Of a stretch of DNA of 64,000 bases, positions 17,995 to 27,970 are shown one piece after another (positions within the stretch are counted from its first letter, which is position 1; every line of letters begins with the position of its first letter). Source of the stretch: Bacteroidota bacterium (GTDB taxonomy: Bacteria; Bacteroidota; Ignavibacteria; Kapaibacteriales; UBA2268); assembly GCA_021780815.1 (NCBI GenBank), contig JAJXYC010000012.1, positions 25,001 to 89,000 of the forward strand. The letters run 5' to 3'. Made by a program: the position numbers and the translations under genes. The notes under the pieces are model-generated. The model searched no databases, had not been told where the DNA came from, and saw nothing but the letters and a program-made list of their open reading frames with translations.

Positions 17995-19296
17995 TTAATT
18001 TCCGTTGTCATTGATTAATTCGTTAAATTTATTTTTGTATTTATATTCATAACCGTTATCAACCAATGCAAAGCCGTTTTTAATTAAATGAGCATTGATG
18101 AATGTTTTGTTTTGTAAATAAAGATAAGCAAATAAATTATTTTGCTCGTCATATTTGATGTTGTCAAATTTTAGAAAAACTTTCTGACCTTTTGTTTTAT
18201 TTAGTAGGAATTCGGTTGCTTTACTATTTTGCAATAAATCTTGCTTTATACCAATTAAACGAATTTTTAAACCTGTTGAAAGTTCAACTAATTCAGGTGA
18301 AATGATTTGTTTAACTGTGTAGAATTCTTCTCTTTTTCCACTTCCCTTATCTATTTTAGAGCCAAATTGAAGTTTTTTAACATCAATTTTTTTATCAAAT
18401 TTATGAGTATCAACAAATATGTAAGGTAAATTTGAGATTTGACTTTCAAAATTATTTTCTTTCGGTTTTTGAGTAATAAATTCAAAATCTCCGCTATTAA
18501 ACATTTGATTTGAATTAACTCCAATTTTTTCTTTAATTATGGGAATAAATTCAGGATTTATTTCGTATCCAATCGAATTTCTATCTAAAAGTCTTGCTGT
18601 CAAGGATGTAGTTCCACTACCTAAAAATGGGTCTAAAACAGTATCTCCAACAAAAGAAAACATTTTAATTAATCTTTTGGGCAATTCTTCGGGAAACATA
18701 GCAAGATGTCCACCGTCTTGTTTTGCACCTGCAAAATTCCAATGTCCGTTAAAATATGTATTCCATTCTTCTGTTGTCATTTTAGACAATTCTTTATTTT
18801 CGAAAGTTGGTTTTGGTGCATTTCCTTGTTTTTTAAAAATTAAGATAAATTCATAATCTAATTTGATAATACCATTTCTTGGATATGGGAAACTGCCCAT
18901 TATACTCGCACCGCCCGATGTATTCATAGTGGTTGCTTTCTGCCAAATAATTGCTCCCATATAATCTAATCCTATTGTTTCGCAGAACTTTATTATTTCG
19001 GTTCGTATTGGAATTACTTTATAACGACCATAATAAACTGACCTTGCGAATTGGTCGCCAATATTTATACATAATCGGCAACCTTTATGTAAAACTCTAT
19101 TACATTCGTTCCAAACTAAATTTAAATTATTGATGTAGTTTTCGTAACTATCGTGAAAACCAATTTGATTATCTGTGCCGTAGTCTTTTAATTGCCAATA
19201 AGGTGGCGAAGTAATAATTAAATGAACACTTTCATTGTCAAGTTCATTCATCATTCTACTATCACCGTTTATTACTTTATGTTTTGTATTTATCAT
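17995..19296 (-). CDS. DNA methyltransferase (beta-class, probable N4-cytosine) with C-terminal SNase-like domain
   Basis: The 433-residue protein has motif IV TSPPYW at residues 29-34 and the AdoMet motif I DPFLGSGTTS at 222-231. The order IV then I marks a beta-class enzyme, and TSPPY favours N4-cytosine methylation. From about residue 325 there is an extra domain like staphylococcal nuclease: GLKIRLIGIKQD, then ATEFLLNKTKGQKVFLKFD, then NNLFAYLYLQNKTFINAHLIKNGFALV. Compared with SNase, the Arg35 equivalent (Arg346) is present, but Asp40, Glu43 and Arg87 equivalents are not, so this domain probably binds nucleic acid without cutting it. It protects the host DNA from the adjacent endonuclease. 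Confidence 0.85.
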   Translation of the reverse strand: MINTKHKVINGDSRMMNELDNESVHLIITSPPYWQLKDYGTDNQIGFHDSYENYINNLNLVWNECNRVLHKGCRLCINIGDQFARSVYYGRYKVIPIRTEIIKFCETIGLDYMGAIIWQKATTMNTSGGASIMGSFPYPRNGIIKLDYEFILIFKKQGNAPKPTFENKELSKMTTEEWNTYFNGHWNFAGAKQDGGHLAMFPEELPKRLIKMFSFVGDTVLDPFLGSGTTSLTARLLDRNSIGYEINPEFIPIIKEKIGVNSNQMFNSGDFEFITQKPKENNFESQISNLPYIFVDTHKFDKKIDVKKLQFGSKIDKGSGKREEFYTVKQIISPELVELSTGLKIRLIGIKQDLLQNSKATEFLLNKTKGQKVFLKFDNIKYDEQNNLFAYLYLQNKTFINAHLIKNGFALVDNGYEYKYKNKFNELINDNGN

Positions 19297-19364
19297 CTTG
19301 TTTTATTTTAGGCAAAGGTAATCAATTTCGCTTTATTGCCAATCTAATATTTTCTGTTATTCCG

Positions 19365-19430
19365 ATTACGTCCAACTCTTTTATTTCCTTTCTCTCAATA
19401 AGCGCAATTGCAAAAATACGGAAAAAATTA
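19365..19430. repeat. 66-bp direct repeat, copy B
   Basis: This is the second copy of the repeat at 17139-17204, in the same orientation, with TATTTTTG at 19418-19411 on the minus strand. It lies 69 nt upstream of the methyltransferase start, so it may carry the promoter of the restriction-modification operon. Confidence 0.9.
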
Positions 19431-19548
19431 TTTATTTTTTACTTATTTTGTTCAATATCCCAAATTTTTTATTAATTTTTAGTTTGTATTTTTATGCAAA
19501 AATTATTAATTTATTATCATATCATAAATTATTAAATTTGAGGTGTTT

Positions 19549-21435
19549 ATGGGTTCAGAAGACGTTTACTATCCATCGCAAGAAGTGTTGGATTATGCAA
19601 CTGTAAAAGAATACAATAGTTTGTACAAGTATTCTATAGAAAATACTGAAGCTTTTTGGGCGGAACAAGCTCAAAATCTCGAATGGTACGAGCCTTGGGA
19701 TAAAGTTATTGACGATAGCGATAAACCCTTTTATAAATGGTTTGTTGGTGCAAAAACGAATATAATTCATAATGCTATTGATAGGCATTTAAAAACTGCT
19801 ACACGGAATAAAATTGCTTTTGTTTGGGAAGGGGAAAATGGTGATTTGCGAGTTTTTTCATATCATGCTTTGAACCGAGAAGTTAGCCAATTTGCAAATA
19901 TATTAAAAAGTATGGGAGTTAAAAAAGGCGATACTGTTACAATTTATATGCCTCAAATTCCTGAACAAATCTTTGCGATGCTTGCTTGTGCTAAAATTGG
20001 TGCGGTTCATAGTGTTGTATATGCGGGATTTAGTTATGAATCTTTGGGCGAAAGGATTAAAGCGGCAAAAAGTAAAGTTGTAATTACTGCAGATGGTGGT
20101 TTTAGAAAAGGGAAAATTGTTGATTTAAAGAGTATAATAAATGTTGCTTTAGAAGATAATCCATATACACAAGTTGTTATAACAGTAAAAAGGACAGGTC
20201 AAAATGTTGAAATGGTATCCGACAGGGATTATTGGTATCACGATTTAAAATCATTACCAATAGCAAGTATTAAATGCAACACCGAAGTTATGGAATCAAC
20301 TGACCCATTATTTTTACTTTATACTTCAGGTTCAACCGGTAAGCCGAAAGGTTTGGTGCATACTCATGGTGGATATTCAGTTTATACGTATTCAACAATG
20401 AAAATGCTTTTGGATGTCAAATCTGAAGATAGAATATGGACGGCGGCTGACCCAGGTTGGATTACTGGGCATAGTTATATTGTTTATGGTCCTTTGATTA
20501 ATGGCGCAACAATGTTTTTATATGAAGGTGCACCAAATCATCCATACCCAAATCGTTGGTGGCAAATGATAGAAAAATATGGAATAACAATTTTATATAC
20601 ATCGCCAACAGCAATTAGAGGTTTAATGCGATTTGGTGAATCTTGGGTAAAAAGGCACGACATTAGTTCCTTGCGATTGTTAGGAAGTGTCGGAGAGCCA
20701 ATCAATCCAGAAGCTTGGAAATGGTATTATGAAGTTGTAGGCAATAAAAAATGCCCAATAATTGATACTTGGTGGCAAACTGAAACTGGTGGGCATATCA
20801 TTGCTCCATTGCCAATTTTTCCACTTAAACCTGGGAGTGCTACCAAACCTTTCTTTGGTGTGCAAGTTGCGGTAGTTGATGATGATGGTAATCAAGTTCA
20901 ACCCAATGAACAAGGTAATTTGGTAATTAAGAATCCATGGCCAGGTATGGCTTGCTGTGTACACGAAGATAGAGAAAGGTGGATAGAAACATATTGGAAA
21001 AAATACGAGAAATTTGGCTGGTACCACCCAGGCGATGCCGCTAAATACGATGATGATAATTATATTTGGATTATTGGTCGTTCAGATGATGTAATTAAAG
21101 TAAGTGGTTATCGGCTTGGAACTGCCGAAATAGAAAGTGCGCTTGTTAGTCATCCCGCTGTTGCCGAAGCTGCCGCAATTGCTTTGCCACATTCATTAAA
21201 AGGAAATGCTATTTATGCTTATGTAATATTGAAAAAAGATTTTGCCGTAACTGCTGATTTAGAAAATGAATTAAAAGATCAAGTAACTAAATTAATGGGA
21301 CCTATTGCTCGCCCCGAAAGTATTACTTTGGTAGATTCTTTACCAAAAACAAGAAGCGGGAAAATTATGCGAAGAGTATTAAAAGCACGAGCTCAAGGGC
21401 TTGATGTCGGTGATATAAGCACTTTGGAAGAATAA
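19549..21435 (+). CDS. acs: Acetyl-CoA synthetase (AMP-forming)
   Basis: The 628-residue protein activates acetate to acetyl-CoA via acetyl-AMP. It shows the adenylate-forming motifs in order: TSGSTGKPKGLVH (from about residue 259), TAADPGWITGHSY, DTWWQTETGG, the YHPGDAAKYDDDNYIWIIGRSDD hinge region, and KTRSGKIMRR with the regulatory acetylatable lysine at 605. The start ATG at 19549 was preferred to a GTG two codons upstream because GAGG at 19540-19543 is then correctly spaced. Length is normal. It is monocistronic with a downstream terminator. Confidence 0.96.
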   Translation: MGSEDVYYPSQEVLDYATVKEYNSLYKYSIENTEAFWAEQAQNLEWYEPWDKVIDDSDKPFYKWFVGAKTNIIHNAIDRHLKTATRNKIAFVWEGENGDLRVFSYHALNREVSQFANILKSMGVKKGDTVTIYMPQIPEQIFAMLACAKIGAVHSVVYAGFSYESLGERIKAAKSKVVITADGGFRKGKIVDLKSIINVALEDNPYTQVVITVKRTGQNVEMVSDRDYWYHDLKSLPIASIKCNTEVMESTDPLFLLYTSGSTGKPKGLVHTHGGYSVYTYSTMKMLLDVKSEDRIWTAADPGWITGHSYIVYGPLINGATMFLYEGAPNHPYPNRWWQMIEKYGITILYTSPTAIRGLMRFGESWVKRHDISSLRLLGSVGEPINPEAWKWYYEVVGNKKCPIIDTWWQTETGGHIIAPLPIFPLKPGSATKPFFGVQVAVVDDDGNQVQPNEQGNLVIKNPWPGMACCVHEDRERWIETYWKKYEKFGWYHPGDAAKYDDDNYIWIIGRSDDVIKVSGYRLGTAEIESALVSHPAVAEAAAIALPHSLKGNAIYAYVILKKDFAVTADLENELKDQVTKLMGPIARPESITLVDSLPKTRSGKIMRRVLKARAQGLDVGDISTLEE

Positions 21436-21472
21436 AAGTTTTTTTCATTTGTTTAGAATGAGATTGGATTAT

Positions 21473-21512
21473 AAAAGAACCTCTTATAAAAAATAGAAAA
21501 GAGGTTCTTTTA
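21473..21512 (+). terminator. Intrinsic terminator
   Basis: AAAAGAACCTCTT pairs with AAGAGGTTCTTTT around a 13-nt loop, with an upstream A run and a downstream T run. It could act in both directions. Confidence 0.88.
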
Positions 21513-21696
21513 TTCTAAAATTGGTATATGTTCTTTTAATATTAATCAACTTGAATTAAGGGCAAAGTTGTGATTCGTATTTGCTTTGTACAAATATTAG
21601 GTTAAAAAAAAAGCATATAGCGTATTTATCCTTTTATTCGGCAATTGTAATTAATATTAAGCCTCTTTTAATTTATAATATATACAGGGATTAATT

Positions 21697-22452
21697 ATGA
21701 TACATATATATAATGTTGTTAATAGAAGATATCGTTTTATGTTAGTCTTGCCGTTTGTTTTTTTTACTTTGAATTTTTGTTATGCGGGACCTCCTTTTAA
21801 TACTGATGACCCAGAACCTGTTGAGTTTAAACATTGGGAATTTTATTTATCATCTGCTATGAATTTTGACAAAGCCGATTTCAATGCTACATTACCACAT
21901 TTTGAAGTAAATTACGGCTTAATTCCCAACGTGCAAGTTCATCTCTTAATTCCGGTGGAATATACAAGAACAAGTGATAATCATAATTACGGTATAGGAA
22001 ATACTGAACTCGGATTTAAATATAGGTTTTATAAAGATTCCAGCGATTTTCAAATCGGAATTTTCCCTTTGGTAGAAGTGCCGACAAGCGGAAAGTGGGA
22101 GCATATAGGACATAGCAATTTTCAAATTTATCTTCCACTATGGCTTCAGAAAAGTTGGGGCAAACTAACAACTTATGGAGGAACGGGTATTTGGTATAAT
22201 TCAAGGACACAACAACAAAATTGGTTATATGTGGGTTGGGAATGCCAATATTCCTTTTCGGAATTAATTACATTAGGAGGTGAATTGTATTATCAAACAG
22301 CAAGCAAAAAGAGCGGCGAATCTGATATGGGGTTTAATATGGGGGGATTTATTGACCTATCAGGTAAGTATCATATACTGTTTTCTCTTGGGCATAGTTT
22401 GATGAGTTCAAATTCTTATTTTGTCTATTTCGGATATTTATTTACAATTTAA
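21697..22452 (+). CDS. Outer-membrane beta-barrel protein (phenol MetA-degradation/transporter-like family)
   Basis: The 251-residue exported protein (signal about residues 1-30, ending near NFCYAG) opens its mature part with GPPFNTDDPEPVEFKHWEFYL. That opening and the alternating amphipathic strands are typical of the Phenol_MetA_deg-like barrel family. The C terminus ends in an aromatic-rich strand (SNSYFVYFGYLFTI), as expected for barrel assembly. An internal start at 21739 is possible and would still leave a signal peptide. The substrate is unknown, and it is not part of the ribosomal operon that follows. Confidence 0.7.
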   Translation: MIHIYNVVNRRYRFMLVLPFVFFTLNFCYAGPPFNTDDPEPVEFKHWEFYLSSAMNFDKADFNATLPHFEVNYGLIPNVQVHLLIPVEYTRTSDNHNYGIGNTELGFKYRFYKDSSDFQIGIFPLVEVPTSGKWEHIGHSNFQIYLPLWLQKSWGKLTTYGGTGIWYNSRTQQQNWLYVGWECQYSFSELITLGGELYYQTASKKSGESDMGFNMGGFIDLSGKYHILFSLGHSLMSSNSYFVYFGYLFTI

Positions 22453-22792
22453 AATGATAAAATAGGATAAAAGTTTTTTAAATATTGTTAATTGAACAAT
22501 ATATTACAATTATTATTACAAAATAAATTTAATTGTTTCTAAATAAAAAATAAAAGCAATCGTTAATACATTACTATTTTTAAATAAAAAACAACAAAAA
22601 GACCAGTTGAGCTAGGAAGAGACTACTTTTTGGGAAGTATTTATTCGTCGAGTTTATTTATATGAGAATAGATAAATTTTTTAATTTAAAAAAAAATATT
22701 TTTTTATTAAAAAATTTTGTTATGTGAAAAATTCTTTTTAATTTTGTAAGCTCTATAAGGAACAAAACTAAAAAGATTCATTAGGAGATAAT
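22453..22792 (+). other. Leader region of the ribosomal superoperon
   Basis: This 340-base gap is very AT-rich and has no gene. It contains a weak hairpin (AAAAAG at about 22595 with CTTTTT near 22630) and an AT stem around 22675-22720. AGGAG at 22783-22787 serves rpsL. The superoperon promoter presumably lies here, but I cannot place it. Confidence 0.45.
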
Positions 22793-23194
22793 GTGCCGAC
22801 AATTAGTCAATTAGTTAGAAAAGGAAGAAAAGGGGTAGTTTACAAAAGTAAATCACCTGCTTTAAAAGGTTCGCCGCAAAGACGTGGTGTTTGTACAAGG
22901 GTATATACAACAACACCAAAGAAACCAAATTCGGCTTTGCGTAAAGTAGCTCGTGTAAGATTATCTTCACAATTGGAAGTAACAGCATATATTCCTGGTG
23001 AAGGACATAATTTACAAGAACACTCAATCGTATATGTGCGTGGAGGTAGAGTAAAAGATTTGCCAGGTGTTCGTTATCATATAATTAGAGGAACAGCAGA
23101 TACGCAAGGCGTTGCAGATAGAAAACAAGGTCGTTCTAAATACGGCTCCAAGAAGAAGAAAGCAGCTGCTCCAGCAAAAGGTGGTAAAAAGTAA
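22793..23194 (+). CDS. rpsL: 30S ribosomal protein S12
   Basis: The 133-residue protein contains [18 protein letters not shown], the decoding-centre loop where streptomycin-resistance mutations map (wild-type lysines here), and [13 protein letters not shown] with the Asp that RimO methylthiolates. It starts with GTG; the AGGAG at 22783 fits this start better than the overlapping out-of-frame ATG at 22791. It ends in a short Lys/Ala-rich tail. It is the first gene of the long ribosomal cluster, 12 nt before rpsG. Confidence 0.98.
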   Translation: MPTISQLVRKGRKGVVYKSKSPALKGSPQRRGVCTRVYTTTPKKPNSALRKVARVRLSSQLEVTAYIPGEGHNLQEHSIVYVRGGRVKDLPGVRYHIIRGTADTQGVADRKQGRSKYGSKKKKAAAPAKGGKK

Positions 23195-23206
23195 TAAGGT
23201 GAAGAA

Positions 23207-23674
23207 ATGAGAAAAAAAAGAGCTGAAATAAGAAGAATTGCAGCAGATACAAAATTTAACGATGTGCTTGTTGCTAAATTAATAAATTATTTGATGTTGC
23301 AAGGCAAAAAGAGTACGTCTACAAGATTGGTTTATGATTCTTTTGATTTAATAAAAGATAAAACAAAAGAAGAACCATTGGAGATATTTAAGAAAGCAAT
23401 CTCTAATATAGCTCCTGTAATAGAAGTCCGTTCACGTAGAGTAGGTGGTGCAACATATCAAGTTCCAGTTGAAGTAAAAGAAAACCGTCGCATAGCTCTT
23501 GCTTTAAGATGGCTTAAAAATTATGCAAGAGATAGAAAAGAAAAAACGATGGCAGCAAAGTTGGCTGCTGAAATTATTTCTGCCTCCAAAGGCGAAGGTT
23601 CCTCTTTTAAGAAGAAAGAAGATGTTCATAGAATGGCTGAAGCTAACAAAGCTTTTGCTCATTTTAGATGGTAG
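23207..23674 (+). CDS. rpsG: 30S ribosomal protein S7
   Basis: The 155-residue protein organises the 3' major domain of 16S rRNA. Conserved segments include [40 protein letters not shown] and the C-terminal [11 protein letters not shown]. The length matches bacterial S7. It is second in the str group; in other bacteria S7 represses this operon, but no S7-binding mRNA site could be identified here. Confidence 0.98.
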   Translation: MRKKRAEIRRIAADTKFNDVLVAKLINYLMLQGKKSTSTRLVYDSFDLIKDKTKEEPLEIFKKAISNIAPVIEVRSRRVGGATYQVPVEVKENRRIALALRWLKNYARDRKEKTMAAKLAAEIISASKGEGSSFKKKEDVHRMAEANKAFAHFRW

Positions 23675-23713
23675 ATAATAGATTAGTTCTTTGACAATTG
23701 AATAATTAGTGCA

Positions 23714-25747
23714 ATGGCAAGAGTAGTTCCAATATCCAAAATCCGAAACATCGGTATAATGGCACACATTGACGCAGGGAAAACTACAACAACTGAACGT
23801 ATATTGTATTATTCAGGCTATCTTCATAAAATTGGAGAAGTCGATGAAGGTACTGCGTTTATGGATTATATGGAACAAGAAAGAGAGCGAGGAATAACTA
23901 TCACTTCGGCAGCTGTAACAGCTTTTTGGAATGGTTATCAAATTAATATAATAGATACTCCAGGACATGTTGATTTTACATCAGAAGTGCAACGCTCATT
24001 AAGAGTCCTCGATGGGGCAATTGCAGTTTTTTGCGCTGTTGGTGGTGTTGAACCCCAGTCCGAAAGAGTCTGGCGACAAGCAGATGAATTTAAAGTGCCA
24101 CGTATCTCGTACGTGAATAAACTTGATAGGATGGGTGCTAATTTTGAACATGTCCTTGATATGGTCAAAGAAAAACTATCTGCAAACCCTATTGCTATCC
24201 AAATCCCGATGGGCACCGAAGAAAATTTCTCGGGCATCATCGACCTCATTAAAATGAAGTCTTACTACTTCGATACTGAAAAATATGGCGCAGAATATAA
24301 TATTTCACCAATTCCCGATAAATTTTTAAAACAGGCTCAAGATTATCGCTCCATTCTCTTAGAAAAAATTGCTGAAATTGATGATACTTTGATTGATAAG
24401 TATCTTGCAGGAGAAGATTTTTCCGAAACTGAAATTAAATCTGCTTTGCGAAAAGGTACTCTCGCAAATGCTTGTGTTCCAGTTTTTTGCGGTTCTTCTT
24501 TGAAAAATGCAGGTGTGCAACCTTTGATTGACGGTGTTATTGATTATTTGCCTTCTCCCGAAGACATTGAGTCGGTTCATGCTTTCGATGTTAATGACCA
24601 TAGTAAAGAAATTCTTGTTAATCTAAATGATGAAGAATCCTTTTCGGCTCTTTCTTTTAAAGTTTTATCTGATCCTTTTGTCGGTCGCTTGAACTTTATA
24701 AGGATTTATTCAGGTTCATTGAAAGTTGGTCAATCCGTTGAAAATGCTTCTGTTTCTAAAAAAGAAAAGGTAAATAAAATTTTTAAAATCTTTTCAAATC
24801 GTAGAGAAGAAATTTCAGAAGCTTATTCAGGCGAAATTGTTGCAATTCCTCAAATGAAATTTACCTCGACTGGTGATACGCTTTGCTTAAATAAAATGCT
24901 GATGTATGATAAAATTAGATTTCTTGAACCTATGATTGATATGTCTATCGAAGCAAAAACACTTGCAGAACAAGATAAATTACTTGTAGCGTTAGCCAAA
25001 TTGTCCGATGAAGACCCAACGTTCAGATTCAAAAACGATAATGAAACGGGACAAATTATTATTAGTGGTGTCGGAGAATTACAATTAGAAATTGCTGTTG
25101 ATAGATTAAAGCGAGAATTTAACGTAGAAGCAAGAGCAGGCAAGCCACAAGTTTCGTATCGTGAGACAATTAAGATGGAATTTGAAGAAATGTTCCGTTA
25201 TCAAAGACAGCACAACAATAAAGAACAAGTTGGTCAAGTAAAAATTGTTGCTATGCCAAATGGTGCGAAGGGAAATGAAGTTATTGATGGAACAAATGAT
25301 AAAAAACTAAATAAAAATATACTAGAAGCGGCAATTTTAGGGATACAAGAATCTTTACAAGTTGGAAATGAAGGCTACCCTTTGCAAGATGTAAAAGTTG
25401 TGTTGAAGGAAGTTGAATATATTGATGGTGTTACAACTGAATTAGGCACTAAAATTGCATCATCAATGGCAGTGAAAGAATCTTTGAGAAAAGTAGGAAC
25501 GATTTTATTAGAACCTATATTCAAGGTTGAAATCATTTCTCCCGAGCAGTATGTCGGAGAAATAATTTCAGATTTGAACTCGAGAAAAGGAAGAATAGAA
25601 CAAATTGATACAAAAGGTAACTTGCAAACAATTGAAGGATTTGCACCATTGTCTAATTTATTCGGTTATGTAACGTCGCTTCGTTCCTTGTCGCAAGGAA
25701 GAGCAAGTTTTACAATGTTGTTTTCACATTATAGTGAAAAACAATAA
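23714..25747 (+). CDS. fusA: Elongation factor G family GTPase with atypical domain IV
   Basis: The 677-residue protein has an intact G domain: AHIDAGKTTTTERI, the switch I region with ERERGITIT, DTPGHVDF, and NKLD for guanine recognition. Domains II, III and V also align well (GELQLEIAVDRLKREF, FGYVTSLRSLSQGRASF). Domain IV is odd. The tip loop that reads RQ(T/S)GGRGQYGHV in normal EF-G is RQHNNKEQVGQV here (residues about 498-509), and the SYHDVDSSE loop carrying the translocation-critical histidine is EYIDGVTTE (His replaced by Ile570). It sits in the str operon between rpsG and tuf where the main translocase is expected. A second EF-G elsewhere is possible. Confidence 0.92.
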   Translation: MARVVPISKIRNIGIMAHIDAGKTTTTERILYYSGYLHKIGEVDEGTAFMDYMEQERERGITITSAAVTAFWNGYQINIIDTPGHVDFTSEVQRSLRVLDGAIAVFCAVGGVEPQSERVWRQADEFKVPRISYVNKLDRMGANFEHVLDMVKEKLSANPIAIQIPMGTEENFSGIIDLIKMKSYYFDTEKYGAEYNISPIPDKFLKQAQDYRSILLEKIAEIDDTLIDKYLAGEDFSETEIKSALRKGTLANACVPVFCGSSLKNAGVQPLIDGVIDYLPSPEDIESVHAFDVNDHSKEILVNLNDEESFSALSFKVLSDPFVGRLNFIRIYSGSLKVGQSVENASVSKKEKVNKIFKIFSNRREEISEAYSGEIVAIPQMKFTSTGDTLCLNKMLMYDKIRFLEPMIDMSIEAKTLAEQDKLLVALAKLSDEDPTFRFKNDNETGQIIISGVGELQLEIAVDRLKREFNVEARAGKPQVSYRETIKMEFEEMFRYQRQHNNKEQVGQVKIVAMPNGAKGNEVIDGTNDKKLNKNILEAAILGIQESLQVGNEGYPLQDVKVVLKEVEYIDGVTTELGTKIASSMAVKESLRKVGTILLEPIFKVEIISPEQYVGEIISDLNSRKGRIEQIDTKGNLQTIEGFAPLSNLFGYVTSLRSLSQGRASFTMLFSHYSEKQ

Positions 25748-25809
25748 GAAATAAAGAAAAGTTTGAAAAAGCAGATAAAAAATAAAAAAATAAAAAATCG
25801 GAGTATATA

Positions 25810-27021
25810 ATGGCTAAAGAAGTTTTTGTAAGAAATAAACCACACGTCAATGTAGGAACAATCGGTCACATTGATCATGGTAAAACAACATTAACAGCTG
25901 CAATCACAATGGGATTGTACAAAAAATTTGGAAAAGGCGAAGTTCGCACATTCGATTCAATTGATAATGCACCAGAAGAAAAAGCACGTGGAATAACAAT
26001 TGCAACAGCACACGTAGAATACGAAACAGAAAACAGACACTATGCACACGTAGATTGTCCAGGTCACGCAGATTATATTAAAAATATGATTACTGGAGCG
26101 GCTCAAATGGACGGTGCAATATTAGTAGTTGCTGCAACAGATGGACCAATGCCTCAAACAAGAGAACACATCTTGTTGTCATACCAAGTAGGTGTTCCAC
26201 GTATCATTGTGTTCTTAAATAAAGTAGATGCCGCAGATCCAGAATTGCTTGACTTAGTTGAATTGGAAGTACGTGAATTATTGACATCGTACAAATTCCC
26301 AGGTGAAGAAGTGCCAATCATACGTGGTTCAGCATTGCATGCATTAGATGCAGGTTCAGCAAGTGATGCAACAGTAGATGACCCACGTTTGCAATGTATC
26401 TATGAATTGATGGATGCAGTGGATACATATATACCAACACCACAACGTGATGTAGATAAACCATTCTTAATGCCTGTTGAAGACGTGTTTTCAATTACAG
26501 GACGTGGAACAGTAGGAACAGGACGTATTGAAAGAGGTAAAGTTCATGTAAATGAAGAAGTAGAAATCGTTGGCTTCGGAATGCACAAGAAAACAACTTG
26601 TACAGGTGTTGAAATGTTCCGTAAATTGTTAGATGAAGGACAAGCTGGTGATAACGTTGGTTTATTGCTTCGTGGAATCGATAAAAAGGAATTGGAACGT
26701 GGAATGGTTGTTTCTAAACCAGGTTCAATAACTCCTCACCATCATTTCTTTGCACAAATTTATGTGTTGAAAAAAGAAGAAGGTGGACGTCATACACCAT
26801 TCTTTGATGGGTACCGTCCTCAATTTTACTTCCGTACAACTGATGTAACAGGGTCCATTAAATTGCCAGACAAAATTGAAATGGTTATGCCAGGTGATAA
26901 CTTGGATAATATTGATGTTGAACTTATTACTCCGATTGCTATGGAAGAAGGATTACGTTTTGCAGTTCGTGAAGGCGGACGTACAGTTGGTGCAGGTGTT
27001 GTAACAAAAATTATTGAATAA
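25810..27021 (+). CDS. tuf: Elongation factor Tu
   Basis: The 403-residue GTPase delivers aminoacyl-tRNA to the ribosome. P-loop GHIDHGKTT, switch segments with [22 protein letters not shown] and NKVD are present, as are the domain II/III hallmarks [13 protein letters not shown] and [20 protein letters not shown]. The third base choice is visibly more selective than in neighbouring genes (many CGT, GGT, CCA codons), as expected for a very highly expressed gene. It follows fusA by 62 nt. Confidence 0.98.
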   Translation: MAKEVFVRNKPHVNVGTIGHIDHGKTTLTAAITMGLYKKFGKGEVRTFDSIDNAPEEKARGITIATAHVEYETENRHYAHVDCPGHADYIKNMITGAAQMDGAILVVAATDGPMPQTREHILLSYQVGVPRIIVFLNKVDAADPELLDLVELEVRELLTSYKFPGEEVPIIRGSALHALDAGSASDATVDDPRLQCIYELMDAVDTYIPTPQRDVDKPFLMPVEDVFSITGRGTVGTGRIERGKVHVNEEVEIVGFGMHKKTTCTGVEMFRKLLDEGQAGDNVGLLLRGIDKKELERGMVVSKPGSITPHHHFFAQIYVLKKEEGGRHTPFFDGYRPQFYFRTTDVTGSIKLPDKIEMVMPGDNLDNIDVELITPIAMEEGLRFAVREGGRTVGAGVVTKIIE

Positions 27022-27039
27022 TAAAGTAAGCATAAAAAT

Positions 27040-27342
27040 ATGCAAAAAATAAGAATAAAATTAAAATCTTACGATCATAATTTGATAGATAAAAGTAGCG
27101 AAAAGATTGTAAGTACATTGAAACAAACAGAAGCACTGGTCATTGGACCAGTGCCACTGCCAACAAGGCGTTCGGTTTATACAGTGAACCGTTCACCGCA
27201 CGTTGACAAGAAATCAAGAGAGCAATTTGAACTATTAACTCATAAGAGATTGATTGATATTTTCAATTCATCTCAAAAAACAATTGATGCACTGATGAGG
27301 CTTGAGCTGCCGGCAGGTGTAGATGTAGAAGTCAAAGTATAA
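27040..27342 (+). CDS. rpsJ: 30S ribosomal protein S10
   Basis: The 100-residue protein matches S10 throughout: [14 protein letters not shown] at the start, [29 protein letters not shown] in the long loop, and [14 protein letters not shown] at the end. S10 sits in the 30S head and, in other bacteria, also partners NusB in antitermination. It begins the S10 group, 18 nt after tuf, with no visible separate terminator or promoter. Confidence 0.97.
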   Translation: MQKIRIKLKSYDHNLIDKSSEKIVSTLKQTEALVIGPVPLPTRRSVYTVNRSPHVDKKSREQFELLTHKRLIDIFNSSQKTIDALMRLELPAGVDVEVKV

Positions 27343-27349
27343 GGAAAAA

Positions 27350-27967
27350 ATGAAAGCTGCAATTCTAGGTAGAAAAGTAGGAATGACTACTATCTATTCA
27401 GAGGAAGGAAAACAAGTTCCTGTAACGCTTATTCAAGCGGGTCCTTGTCCTATTGTAAAAATTAGGACACAAGAAAAAGATGGATATCAATCTATTCAAA
27501 TTGGGTTTGATGAAGTAAGTGAAAATAAAGTAAATAAGCCCGACCTCGGTCAATTTAAGAAAAATAATATTAAGCCACATAAAATCTTAAAAGAATTTAG
27601 AGAATTGGACGGTAAAGTTGGGGATTTAATTACAGTGGAAAATTTTACAAAAGGCGATAAAGTAAAGATATCAGGAACATCAAAAGGACGAGGATTTCAA
27701 GGTGTAGTTAAAAGACACCATTTCGGTGGTATTGGTATGGTTACGCATGGACAATCGGACAGATTGAGACATCCTGGTTCAATCGGAGCGTCTTCTTATC
27801 CTTCAAGAGTATTGAAAGGTTTAAGAATGGCTGGAAGAATGGGTGGTAAGAAAACTTCTGTTAGAAATATGGAAGTTGTAGATATATATCCAGAACAAAA
27901 CTTGATTTTAATCAAAGGTAGTGTTCCTGGTGCAAAAAATGGATTGTTAGAAATTGTAAAGAGTTAA
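27350..27967 (+). CDS. rplC: 50S ribosomal protein L3
   Basis: The 205-residue protein shows the L3 features: ILGRKVGMT at the N terminus, KGRGFQGVVKRHHFGG with the glutamine-containing extension that reaches toward the peptidyl-transferase centre, and GRMGGKKTSVRNMEVV. Normal length. It is 7 nt after rpsJ. Confidence 0.97.
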   Translation: MKAAILGRKVGMTTIYSEEGKQVPVTLIQAGPCPIVKIRTQEKDGYQSIQIGFDEVSENKVNKPDLGQFKKNNIKPHKILKEFRELDGKVGDLITVENFTKGDKVKISGTSKGRGFQGVVKRHHFGGIGMVTHGQSDRLRHPGSIGASSYPSRVLKGLRMAGRMGGKKTSVRNMEVVDIYPEQNLILIKGSVPGAKNGLLEIVKS

Positions 27968-27970
27968 AAA

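Noticed and set aside
15661-19430. A true chromosomal integron array
   Set aside because: Only short degenerate core-site matches were seen, which occur by chance, and no integrase gene is in the window.
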